The translations under genes were made by a program, and so were the position numbers. The notes beneath the pieces were generated by a model, which did not search any database, was not told the DNA's origin, and saw nothing but the letters and a program-made list of their open reading frames with translations. Below, one piece after another: positions 15,019 to 25,323 of a DNA stretch of 38,159 bases. How positions within the stretch are numbered: the first letter of the stretch is position 1; each line of letters opens with the position of its first letter. This DNA comes from an uncultured Erysipelotrichaceae bacterium (GTDB lineage: Bacteria; Bacillota_I; Bacilli_A; Erysipelotrichales; Erysipelotrichaceae): assembly GCA_944326055.1 (NCBI GenBank), contig CALVCT010000002.1:1-38159 (forward strand), written 5' to 3'.

Positions 15019-16483
15019 AACTTATTTTCAATATCTGTTACGCTCTAAGCGCCATTTGAGCATCTTCTTGATACTTATCGGACTATTACCGACTTTCGTT
15101 TTCATCCTAGAGTATGGTAGTTATGATCAAAATAGAAGCCTAGATCTAGCTCTATCGATGGTGGTCTTCATCAGTTTTATCGAGGCTTTGATATTGCCTT
15201 TTATCTACTTTAATTTCTTACAATCAAAAAGGGCTTTAGATACATATTATAATCTGCCTATAGATAGATCGAAGCTCGTGATCACAAACTTCATCCATAT
15301 GTATCTATCAGTCATCGTTTCTTTACTTATTGGTGTCACCATACCTGTCTTGATGACGATATTTAGTGCCGTTTCACCGTTTTTCATCCTGCCATTTTTC
15401 ATCTTTATGGCTATAGGTATCGCGATGATCATGCTTTATGTTTTAGCTATCATCTATAAGACGTATTCGATCATCGATAGTATCCTTATAACTATTGCTT
15501 ATCTTTTGATCCCTGTGATCTTTACGCTCGCTCTATCGATATTTGAGGATACCCAAGTCTTTATGAGTGTCAACTCATTCGAACTTGTCTTCAAATATGC
15601 CAATATGCCAACAGCTTATTTCGTTCCGCTATTCTCGATGATCGATATTATCACTTTTAGTTCGACTTTTGTAGATATCGGATATGGTCTTATGATCGAG
15701 ACGATCTTGATCGCGCTTGTCGCAATGATCTCTATCAGAAACGATATCAAAAAGCGAAAGGCTGAAGTGTCTGAAACTGTTTCTAATAATTTCTTTGCTT
15801 ATCCATTAGCTTTAGGTCTAGGTACGATGGGCATGTTTTTGATCGTCGGTCTTTCGGGGCTCGATCTATATATGATGATGATCTTATACATCTTCATCTT
15901 CATCGCTTATCTCATCATCACCTTTATCTATCGAAGAAGGATAACTTTTAAAAAGAAAGATATCTCGCTTTTTGCAGGCGGCATCATACTTTCGGTATTT
16001 ATTTTGATGGTCGCATCCAATACTGATGCCTTTGGTCTATCAACGAGATACCGTAGTGTCAAAGAAATAAGAAATATGAGGATACAGATGCAGATCGATA
16101 GGATGGATGTTGAAGATAGCGCTAATTACACAGTGACTATTGAAGATTATGGTACTAGCGATCAGGATATCATCGATGAATTCATTGCGTACGAGGATGT
16201 ACTATATGATAGATTCAAAAGCGATGGCTATGACTATGATCCAGACTACAACTTATATGTATGGACTGATATGTATTATCAAGATGAACATTATAATAAC
16301 TATAGTTATCACGATTCGACTCTTGGAGATGTATCTGATAAAACAACACTTGAAAATGCACTGTCTTTGATCGAGATATTCAAGGATGATGCGACGGTCA
16401 GTAAGTACACATACGATGAAGCAACGGGCGAGGAAGAGTTTGTAGCGATCAGTGTGGAAGAACTTGTCAATGAACTAAGATGA
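15011..16483 (+). CDS. ABC transporter permease with extracytoplasmic tail
   Basis: Integral membrane protein of 490 residues with several hydrophobic segments spread over about residues 15-345, partner of the preceding ATPase. The motif DTYYNLPIDRSKL after the second segment is typical of the YtrC/YtrD-like permeases in GntR-regulated operons. After the last membrane segment (about 320-340) come some 150 soluble residues, predicted outside, including a stretch dense in Tyr, Asp and Asn (about residues 405-445). Relatives with an appended outer domain exist (DUF6449-like, from memory), but I cannot confirm the family. It may sense or bind an envelope ligand. Confidence 0.8.
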   Translation: MNKTYFQYLLRSKRHLSIFLILIGLLPTFVFILEYGSYDQNRSLDLALSMVVFISFIEALILPFIYFNFLQSKRALDTYYNLPIDRSKLVITNFIHMYLSVIVSLLIGVTIPVLMTIFSAVSPFFILPFFIFMAIGIAMIMLYVLAIIYKTYSIIDSILITIAYLLIPVIFTLALSIFEDTQVFMSVNSFELVFKYANMPTAYFVPLFSMIDIITFSSTFVDIGYGLMIETILIALVAMISIRNDIKKRKAEVSETVSNNFFAYPLALGLGTMGMFLIVGLSGLDLYMMMILYIFIFIAYLIITFIYRRRITFKKKDISLFAGGIILSVFILMVASNTDAFGLSTRYRSVKEIRNMRIQMQIDRMDVEDSANYTVTIEDYGTSDQDIIDEFIAYEDVLYDRFKSDGYDYDPDYNLYVWTDMYYQDEHYNNYSYHDSTLGDVSDKTTLENALSLIEIFKDDATVSKYTYDEATGEEEFVAISVEELVNELR

Positions 16484-16504
16484 GCCAGAAATGGTTCATC
16501 TTTT
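16480..16504 (+). terminator. Intrinsic terminator of the GntR-ABC operon
   Basis: An 8-bp stem GATGAGCC/GGTTCATC with one G-T pair and loop AGAAAT (16481-16500) plus four T. It overlaps the last codons of the permease. Confidence 0.7.
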
Positions 16505-16582
16505 GAATCATGAGCTTTAGCAAGCTATCTAAAAGAATGTGATATGGCATATAGATCAAGATAGATCCTATTTGCTAAGTAA

Positions 16583-18874
<2,292 letters not shown>

Positions 18875-18875
<1 letters not shown>

Positions 18876-20272
18876 TGGATATCAGAACACTAGAAGAAAT
18901 GCCGATCAGCGAACGTAAAGCGTACGCACTAAAGAAGGTGAAAGGGCTGCAAGATAAACTTAATGCATCCATCACGATCATCGAAGATGATGAAGTCAAG
19001 GCTGATGGTAAACTTATGGGCATCCCTGTAGCTTTAAAAGATAATATCTCGACAAAAGGTATCAAGACGACAGCTGCTTCAGATATATTAGACAACTATG
19101 TACCAGTCTATGATGCGACGATCGTCAAAAAGCTCAAAGAAGCAGGTGCTATCTTCGTCTCTAAGACTTCGATGGATGAGTTAGCTATGGGTGGCACTAA
19201 TAGAACAGCAAATATTGGTCCTTGTCATAATCCTTATGATCTAGACCGTATCACTGGTGGATCATCTGGTGGCAGTGCAGCTTTAGTTGCTGCAGGAGCA
19301 GTTCCACTGGCGATCGGTTCTGATACAGGTGATTCAGTAAGAAAACCTGCTGCATATTGTGGTATCGTCGGTGTCAAACCGAGTTATGGCCGTATCTCAC
19401 GTTATGGTATCATTCCATATGCCTCAAGTCTTGATCATGTTGGTTATTTCACAACGAATGTAGAAGATGCTGCCTTAGCGCTTGAAGTATTGGCAGGACG
19501 TGATGATCTCGATATGACATCATCATATGAAGAGGTCTTAGAATACTCCAAATTATTGGACGCAAATGTCAAAGGTAGACGCTTAGCGATCTTTGGAAAC
19601 GTCTATGATGCAATAAGTGATAGTTCGATAAAAGAAGCTTTTGATAAAATCATCGTTTCTTTAGAAGATAAAGGCGCGATCATCAAAAAAGTCTACTTTG
19701 ATGGTGACCTTATGAAGTGTCTTTTCCCGACTTACTTCATCATCGCCAATGCTGAAGCGACAGCCAACCACTCTAATCTTGATGGTGTACGTTTCGGACA
19801 TCGTATCGATGGTGATTCGATGGAGGATGTAATGATGGCTACTCGGACGCGTGGTTTCTCTTCTTTCATCAAAAAACGTTTTGTCATCGGTTCATATTCG
19901 CTTTTTGAAGAAAACCAGGAACGTCTTTTGAAGAAAGCGCAACGTGTCAGAAGGCTGATCGTCGAAGCTGTACTAAATGAACTCAAAGAAGTTGATGCAT
20001 TACTGGCACCAGCAAGCGGTAGTATCGCACCGCGATTAGATGATCCATCAAGTGACGAGCTCAGTGATGAATATTTAATAGCAGAGAATCATATGGTCAT
20101 CGGTAATTTTGGTGGTTTACCTTCAATGACATTACCGATGGGTTTCAAGGATGATCTGCCTATCGGTATCAATATCACATGTAATGCTTTTAAAGAAGAA
20201 GAGATGTTCGACATCGCCTTGGCGATCGAAGATATCACAGGTCTTAAAGGCCACGTTAAGGAGGTGCTATGA
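18875..20272 (+). CDS. gatA: Glutamyl-tRNA(Gln) amidotransferase subunit A
   Basis: Glutaminase subunit that releases ammonia for amidation of Glu-tRNA(Gln) or Asp-tRNA(Asn). The amidase-signature triad is intact: Lys55 in VALKDNIS, cis-Ser130 in GGSSGGSA and nucleophile Ser154. Their spacing equals that of S. aureus GatA (79/154/178) shifted by 24, so the N-terminus is about 24 residues shorter than usual. The motif before the nucleophile is GSDTGDS, with Asp153 where most homologues have Gly. I have an uncertain memory of this variant in Mollicutes GatA. The total of 465 residues is a little short. It is coupled to gatC and gatB by overlapping ends. Confidence 0.96.
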
Positions 20273-21696
20273 TGGAATATGAAATCATCGTAGGATTAGA
20301 GATCCACACAGAGCTCAATACAAAAACGAAGATGTTCTCAGGTGCGCCATACCATTTTAAAGCGGAAGCTAATACTTGCACTAATGAAGTAGATCTAGCA
20401 CATCCTGGAACTTTGCCTTGTGTAAATCATGAAGCAGTGAAAAAAGCTATCGAATTATGCACGGCATTAGACCTATCTATCGACCCTTTAGTGCGTTTTG
20501 ATCGCAAGAACTATTATTATTCAGATCTACCTAAAGGCTATCAGATCACCCAACAATTCCATCCGATTGGTAAAGATGGAAAACTTCAGATCGATGATGA
20601 TGGCATCAAAAAGATCATTCGCATCGATCGTATCCATATGGAAGAAGATACAGCTAAGCAATTTCATCTATACGATGAGACCCTCATTGATTTTAATAGA
20701 GCAGGCGTACCACTAGTTGAGATCGTTTCCAAGCCTGATATCAGATCAGGAAAGGAAGCAGCTCTCTATGTAGAAAAACTAAGGCAGACGCTTACCTATC
20801 TTGATGTTTCCTGCGCCAAAATGGAAGAAGGTTCGATGCGTTGTGATGTCAATATCTCACTTAGACCAAAAGGGTCAGATGTCTTTGGAACTAAAGTTGA
20901 GATCAAGAACCTTAATTCTATCGCCAATATCAAAGACGCTATCGAATATGAAGCAAATAGACAAAAAGAGATCTTAGATGACGGTGGACATATCGATCAA
21001 GAGACAAGGCGTTTCGATGAAAAAACGATGACTACTGTAACGATGCGAAAAAAAGAAGGTAGTGTCGACTATAAGTTCTTCCCTGAACCTAACATCTTCC
21101 CGATCTTAATAAGTCAAGAAGAGATCGATCATATCGTTTCAGAGATGCCTGAGCTTCCTGATGTCAAAGAACATCGCTATATCGAAGTATATGGTCTAAG
21201 TACATACGATGCATCACAACTCATCGCAAATAAAGAATTAGCTCTCTACTTCGATGAGATGATGAAAAGTTCAATCGATCCGAAGGCTGCTTGCAATATC
21301 TTAGTCAGTGAACTTGTTGGTCAGCTTACAAAAAGAGGAGAAGATATCACCTCAACCAAAGTCCAAGCGAAAGATCTTGCACGTTTAGTAGAGCTCATCT
21401 CTAAAGGTGATATCTCATCTAAACAAGGTAAAGAAGTCTTAAGTGTGATGTTAGATGGTGATGACCCAGATAAGATCATTGAAGAACGTGGTCTTAAACA
21501 ACTCAGTGACACAAGTGCGATCGAAAAGCTTGTTGAGGAAGTTTTAGATGAGAATCCAACATCGATCGAAGATTATAAGAATGGTAAAGATCGTGCACTC
21601 GGTTTCTTGGTCGGACAACTTATGAAGAAATCTAAAGGGCAAGCGAATCCAAAAATGGCTTCAGATATGCTCAAAGATAAGCTCGCTAAACGCTGA
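20272..21696 (+). CDS. gatB: Aspartyl/glutamyl-tRNA amidotransferase subunit B
   Basis: tRNA-binding kinase/transamidase subunit that activates the misacylated aminoacyl-tRNA and amidates it with ammonia from GatA. Signatures are EIIVGLEIHTEL, DLAHPGTLPCVN, RKNYYYSDLPKGYQITQ, EDTAKQFH, NRAGVPLVEIVSKPDI, SMRCDVNISLR and KVEIKNLNS. The C-terminal helical and YqeY-like tail ends with GFLVGQLMKKSKGQANP. ATGs at 20269 and 20272 are both possible; AAGGAGG is seven bases before 20272, which I chose (474 residues). It is the last gene of the ligA-gatCAB unit. Confidence 0.97.
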   Translation: MEYEIIVGLEIHTELNTKTKMFSGAPYHFKAEANTCTNEVDLAHPGTLPCVNHEAVKKAIELCTALDLSIDPLVRFDRKNYYYSDLPKGYQITQQFHPIGKDGKLQIDDDGIKKIIRIDRIHMEEDTAKQFHLYDETLIDFNRAGVPLVEIVSKPDIRSGKEAALYVEKLRQTLTYLDVSCAKMEEGSMRCDVNISLRPKGSDVFGTKVEIKNLNSIANIKDAIEYEANRQKEILDDGGHIDQETRRFDEKTMTTVTMRKKEGSVDYKFFPEPNIFPILISQEEIDHIVSEMPELPDVKEHRYIEVYGLSTYDASQLIANKELALYFDEMMKSSIDPKAACNILVSELVGQLTKRGEDITSTKVQAKDLARLVELISKGDISSKQGKEVLSVMLDGDDPDKIIEERGLKQLSDTSAIEKLVEEVLDENPTSIEDYKNGKDRALGFLVGQLMKKSKGQANPKMASDMLKDKLAKR

Positions 21697-21702
21697 GACT
21701 TG

Positions 21703-21711
21703 TGTTAAGAT
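21703..21711 (+). promoter_or_regulatory. Extended -10 promoter, leaderless start
   Basis: TG-T-TAAGAT (21703-21711) followed by eight bases and the ATG at 21720. No ribosome site and no clear -35. Confidence 0.5.
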
Positions 21712-21719
21712 TTTAGTGT

Positions 21720-22322
21720 ATGACAAATAGAGTTAAAAAGAAAAGACGCTTTTCAAAAAGTGCTGTGTTATTGATAGTTGGATGTGTCATCATCCTAATA
21801 CCTTGTCTCATCTTTGGCGGCATCCTCATCAGTGCGGCATTGGGGACTGGAACACCGATCTTTGGCGATCGTTATGAAGGTGATCTTGATCCAGCGATCA
21901 CGGATGAAGATATTAGCGCTCTAGAGACTGATATCCGAGCATTATCTGGTGTTGAAAATTTAGACATCACTTTGATCTCTGGTCAACTTCGTATCAATAT
22001 CGATACGACTGATGCTTTGACGGCTGAGGAGATAAATGCTCTTGTTAAAGAAGTGTATACTGCCGTCGATAATCGTACAGCGATCGCAACTTACTTTACT
22101 TCAACGGAAGATAAAAAGATGTATGATCTAGCTATAAATGCTTATAACTATATCGATAGTGAAAATGAAGGAATGATATACTACATCCTAACTAAGAATG
22201 CGATGATGGAAGAATATGATATCCAACTCGTATCTGAGCCACTGGATGAAGAATTAGCTAGTGACCTTAGAGGCGATACAGAACCTACGACTTCGCCATC
22301 ATCTCAAAACGTCATTGAATAG
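21720..22322 (+). CDS. Single-pass membrane protein of unknown function
   Basis: I do not recognise this 200-residue protein. A basic N-terminus (residues 2-14, KKKRR) precedes one strong membrane segment (about 15-40, LLIVGCVIILIPCLIFGGIL). This orientation puts the remaining 160 residues outside. They include a predicted alpha/beta domain (VENLDITLISGQLRINID, then helices) that recalls small stress-condition lipoproteins, and a Thr/Ser/Pro tail. It stands alone downstream of gatCAB, with an extended -10 just before its ATG and a strong terminator after it. Probably lineage-specific; function not inferable. Confidence 0.8.
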   Translation: MTNRVKKKRRFSKSAVLLIVGCVIILIPCLIFGGILISAALGTGTPIFGDRYEGDLDPAITDEDISALETDIRALSGVENLDITLISGQLRINIDTTDALTAEEINALVKEVYTAVDNRTAIATYFTSTEDKKMYDLAINAYNYIDSENEGMIYYILTKNAMMEEYDIQLVSEPLDEELASDLRGDTEPTTSPSSQNVIE

Positions 22323-22354
22323 AAAATGAGAGTCATGATCGTGACTCTCATTTT
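22323..22354. terminator. Strong bidirectional terminator
   Basis: A 13-bp perfect stem AAAATGAGAGTCA/TGACTCTCATTTT (22323-22335 with 22342-22354) with a 6-base loop. A and T tracts on both sides make it work on both strands. It serves the convergent ends of the membrane protein gene and the ATP-grasp gene, and overlaps the latter's last codons. Confidence 0.9.
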
Positions 22355-23352
22355 GCATCTAATACTTTTTTGAATCGTGGCCATAGACCGATATGGTCCT
22401 TAGCCATGTGTGCTGGTAATTGATAGATATCATGTCCAGGATATTCATTAGCTTCGATGATGAGTGGACCAGTTTCGCTGATCGCTACATCCCAACCAAT
22501 GTATCCAAGATCATCAAAGCGTAGAGCAGCTTTCTTTACAAGTTCAAGTGCTTCTTTAAGATATGGTATCTTATAGCCTTCTATCTTCACTTTTGTGATC
22601 GGATGCTCATAGAAGACTTGATCTTTTCTATCGGTTCCAGGAGCGATCAGTTCTCCTTTTTGAAGGTCGATGATGATAGCCATGCCACCGTGATTGAGAT
22701 TGTCCACGTTTGCATAATCATTTCCGACTCTAAGACAAGCAAACACCACTGTAACATCACTATTCTTTCTGATCGTTACAAGACGCAATGTATTTACAGA
22801 GTAAGGATAGATATTAGCGAGCTCTCGATCTTGTTTGACACACTCTTCGATGAGCTTTTGTTCATTCTTTAAAAGTCGATCATAGATAGCTTTTGGGTCT
22901 TGATCATTTTTAAGCAGTTCAACACCGGCGCCGTGGATACCACATTTTGGTTTGACGATGAAATCCTCATGAGCCTTATAGAAAGCTAAAAAATCGTTAT
23001 AACTACAGACATCAAGATCGAGCCATTCTCTTTTGATAAGGTCATCTAGCTTCTTATATAGCAAGGACTTGTCTTCAAGTATTTTCATGCCATCTTTTGT
23101 ATTGAGTGATTTGACGATATAGTCGTTCTTACCTCTTGTGATATATGTATCACGCTTATCTTTGGGTACTTGATCTAGTCTAAAGATGAGATAGTCCATA
23201 TAACCGGCTTGATATTTGAGCCCACAATGCACGATATCATAGAAAAGATAAAGGCGGCTTTTCTTGGTGATCTTGTGCATCTTAGCTACGACCTCAAAGA
23301 GCGCACTATAATCTAAAGACGCGATCCTTTTGATCAAAAATGAAATGTTCAT
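22348..23352 (-). CDS. ATP-grasp protein, sugar-transfer-associated type
   Basis: ATP-dependent ligase-like protein of the ATPgrasp_ST group, often found in capsule and glycan clusters. ATP-grasp features: FIVKPKCGIHGAGVELL (nucleotide-binding Lys and Gly-rich loop), LIEECVKQ, NTLRLVTIR, NHGGMAIIIDL, and the metal-binding region GWDVAISETGPLIIEANEYPG. The 334 residues are normal. It begins one base after the kinase-like gene stop, so both form a two-gene operon. The ligated substrates are unknown; members may attach amino acids or similar groups to glycans. Confidence 0.88.
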   Translation of the reverse strand: MNISFLIKRIASLDYSALFEVVAKMHKITKKSRLYLFYDIVHCGLKYQAGYMDYLIFRLDQVPKDKRDTYITRGKNDYIVKSLNTKDGMKILEDKSLLYKKLDDLIKREWLDLDVCSYNDFLAFYKAHEDFIVKPKCGIHGAGVELLKNDQDPKAIYDRLLKNEQKLIEECVKQDRELANIYPYSVNTLRLVTIRKNSDVTVVFACLRVGNDYANVDNLNHGGMAIIIDLQKGELIAPGTDRKDQVFYEHPITKVKIEGYKIPYLKEALELVKKAALRFDDLGYIGWDVAISETGPLIIEANEYPGHDIYQLPAHMAKDHIGLWPRFKKVLDAK

Positions 23353-23353
23353 A

Positions 23354-23959
23354 TCACTTGAAGAGCTTAGCTACGACTTCGACAAGCTCTTTGATGTTGG
23401 CGTTTGTCGTATTGATACACAGATCGTAATTAAGCTTGTCACCCCAATTTCGACCTGTATAGTATTCATAGTATTGCGCACGGCCTTTATTTACACTGTT
23501 GATCTTCTTACGAAGTTCTTTATCACTTAAGTCTTCACCTTCAGGCGCTCTTTCTTTACATCTTTTTACTTTTGATTCCATATCAGCATAGATGAAGATG
23601 CGGAAAGGATCTTTGTCTTCCAAGATATAATCAGCACAGCGACCGATGATGATACAATTCGATCTTTGAGCCATCTCTTTGATGATGTTGTTTTGTTCGA
23701 TATAGATATCGTTAGCTTGGTGTAGTGGATAATAGTTATCGATGTAGATAAAAGTATGACCGAAAGTGATAGGGAAGAGGTTATGAGGTTTCTTATCTGT
23801 CACTTCTTTGATGAATTCCTCGGACATCGAAGTCTTTTTTGCGATCTCACTGATGATCTCTTTATCATAGTAGTCAAAACCAAGCTCTTCAGCTAAACGG
23901 CGACCGAACTCACGACCACCACTGCCGAACTCACGACTTATCGTTATAACTTTGTTCAT
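23354..23959 (-). CDS. Cytidylate kinase-like protein (Cytidylate_kin2 family)
   Basis: P-loop kinase fold of 201 residues starting ITISREFGSGGREFGRRLAEELG, the signature of this group, with the second motif NCIIIGRCADYIL and the lid region RCKERAPEGEDLS. Unlike true Cmk, the Walker loop is SREFGSGG and the central region is larger; the substrate in this family is not established. AGGAGG lies eight bases before the start. It shares an operon with the ATP-grasp gene and is divergent from the rRNA methyltransferase. Confidence 0.87.
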   Translation of the reverse strand: MNKVITISREFGSGGREFGRRLAEELGFDYYDKEIISEIAKKTSMSEEFIKEVTDKKPHNLFPITFGHTFIYIDNYYPLHQANDIYIEQNNIIKEMAQRSNCIIIGRCADYILEDKDPFRIFIYADMESKVKRCKERAPEGEDLSDKELRKKINSVNKGRAQYYEYYTGRNWGDKLNYDLCINTTNANIKELVEVVAKLFK

Positions 23960-23979
23960 GGAAACATCCTCCTAGAAAT

Positions 23980-24002
23980 ATTGTAGCATTTATCTGTATA
24001 AT
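23980..24002. promoter_or_regulatory. Divergent overlapping promoters
   Basis: The minus strand reads TGC-TACAAT (23988-23980), an extended -10 for the kinase gene. The plus strand reads TATAAT at 23997-24002, the -10 for the methyltransferase. Only 11 bases separate the two boxes, so two polymerases cannot bind together. Confidence 0.65.
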
Positions 24003-24009
24003 ATAGTCT

Positions 24010-25323
24010 ATGAAAAATGATATCTTACATGTCTACTGTGTCGATATGACAGTCGATGGCTATGGCGTAGCTAAAGTCGATGGACTAGTGATCTTTGTCA
24101 AGGGCCTCATCATCGAAGAAGAAGCGATGGTCAAGATCATCGCTCATAAAAAGAACCTAGCTTATGCGATAATAGATCGCTTGATCAAAGAGAGTAGACA
24201 TCGCGTTATGTCTAGCTGTAAGATCGCTTATAAATGTGGCGGTTGTGATCTAAGACATATAAGTTATGAGTTTCAATTAGAATTGAAAAAGAAGTGGTTA
24301 AAGACGACTTTGAACAATATCGCTGGTATCGATCTTGAGGTACCAGAGATCATTGCTTCACCTTCGATCGACGGTTATCGCAATAAAGTGCAGGTACCGG
24401 TCGCTCTTCACAAAGTAGGTTTTTATCGTTCTAATTCACATGATATCGTCGAGTATGACAAGTGTGATGTTCAAAGTCAAAGGGCTAATGATGTTATTGC
24501 ATATATCAAAGATATCATCATCAAAGAAGGTCAAGATCGTGATTTTAGACATATCATCATCAAAGAAGCCTTTGCGACAGGCGAGATGATGGTCGCTTTT
24601 GTCTTGCACAAAGAACATTTCAATGGACTTGAGACTTTAGTCAGTATGGTCGTTAATAGATTCCCATTTATAACTTCTGTCATCGTCAATGTGAATGATA
24701 AAGATACTAATGTCATCTTGGGTGATAAGGATATCATCATATATGGTTCTTCATATATCATCGACAAGTTAGGTGATCTGGATTTTAAGATCTCTTTGCA
24801 TTCCTTCTATCAGATCAACCCAAAACAAGCTATAGCGATCTATGATGAGATACTTAAGGAAGCGACTATCACAAAAGATACGAAAGTCTTAGATCTCTAT
24901 AGCGGCATTGGAACGATCGCCCTATATCTAGCTAGATCAGCTAAAGAAGTCGTTGGTGTTGAGGTCGTCAAGAAAGCTGTTGAAGATGCTAAAGATAACG
25001 CGCTTGATAATGGTATCGAGAATGCTAGATTTTACTTTGATGATGCTAAAGGCGATATGCAAAAATATATTGCAGGTAAGGATCTTGTCGTCGTCGATCC
25101 ACCACGTAAAGGATTGAATGCTGGTCTTATCAAAACACTTATAGATGAAGGAACTGATGAGATAGCTTATGTCTCTTGTAATCCTGCAACGCTTGCTAGA
25201 GATCTGGCTCTTTTTCTTGAAGGTGGCTATAAGATAAAGAGTTTAAGAGGTTTTGATATGTTTCCACATACGACACATATCGAGACTGTCTGTATCTTAC
25301 AAAAAGATGAAAAGAATAGATGA
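24010..25323 (+). CDS. 23S rRNA (uracil-5-)-methyltransferase, RlmCD type
   Basis: SAM- and Fe-S-dependent enzyme of the RumA/TrmA family that methylates uracils in 23S rRNA. It has an N-terminal TRAM domain (about 1-60), cluster ligands Cys70, 76, 79 and 152, and a SAM-binding fold starting LDLYSGIGTIALYLA. The DPPRKGL motif is present, with the nucleophile Cys390 in VSCNPATLARDL. The C-terminal HTTHIETVCIL is typical. The 437 residues are normal. The start is seven bases after TATAAT with no ribosome site. The symbol (rlmCD) is probable but the site specificity cannot be read. Confidence 0.9.
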   Translation: MKNDILHVYCVDMTVDGYGVAKVDGLVIFVKGLIIEEEAMVKIIAHKKNLAYAIIDRLIKESRHRVMSSCKIAYKCGGCDLRHISYEFQLELKKKWLKTTLNNIAGIDLEVPEIIASPSIDGYRNKVQVPVALHKVGFYRSNSHDIVEYDKCDVQSQRANDVIAYIKDIIIKEGQDRDFRHIIIKEAFATGEMMVAFVLHKEHFNGLETLVSMVVNRFPFITSVIVNVNDKDTNVILGDKDIIIYGSSYIIDKLGDLDFKISLHSFYQINPKQAIAIYDEILKEATITKDTKVLDLYSGIGTIALYLARSAKEVVGVEVVKKAVEDAKDNALDNGIENARFYFDDAKGDMQKYIAGKDLVVVDPPRKGLNAGLIKTLIDEGTDEIAYVSCNPATLARDLALFLEGGYKIKSLRGFDMFPHTTHIETVCILQKDEKNR

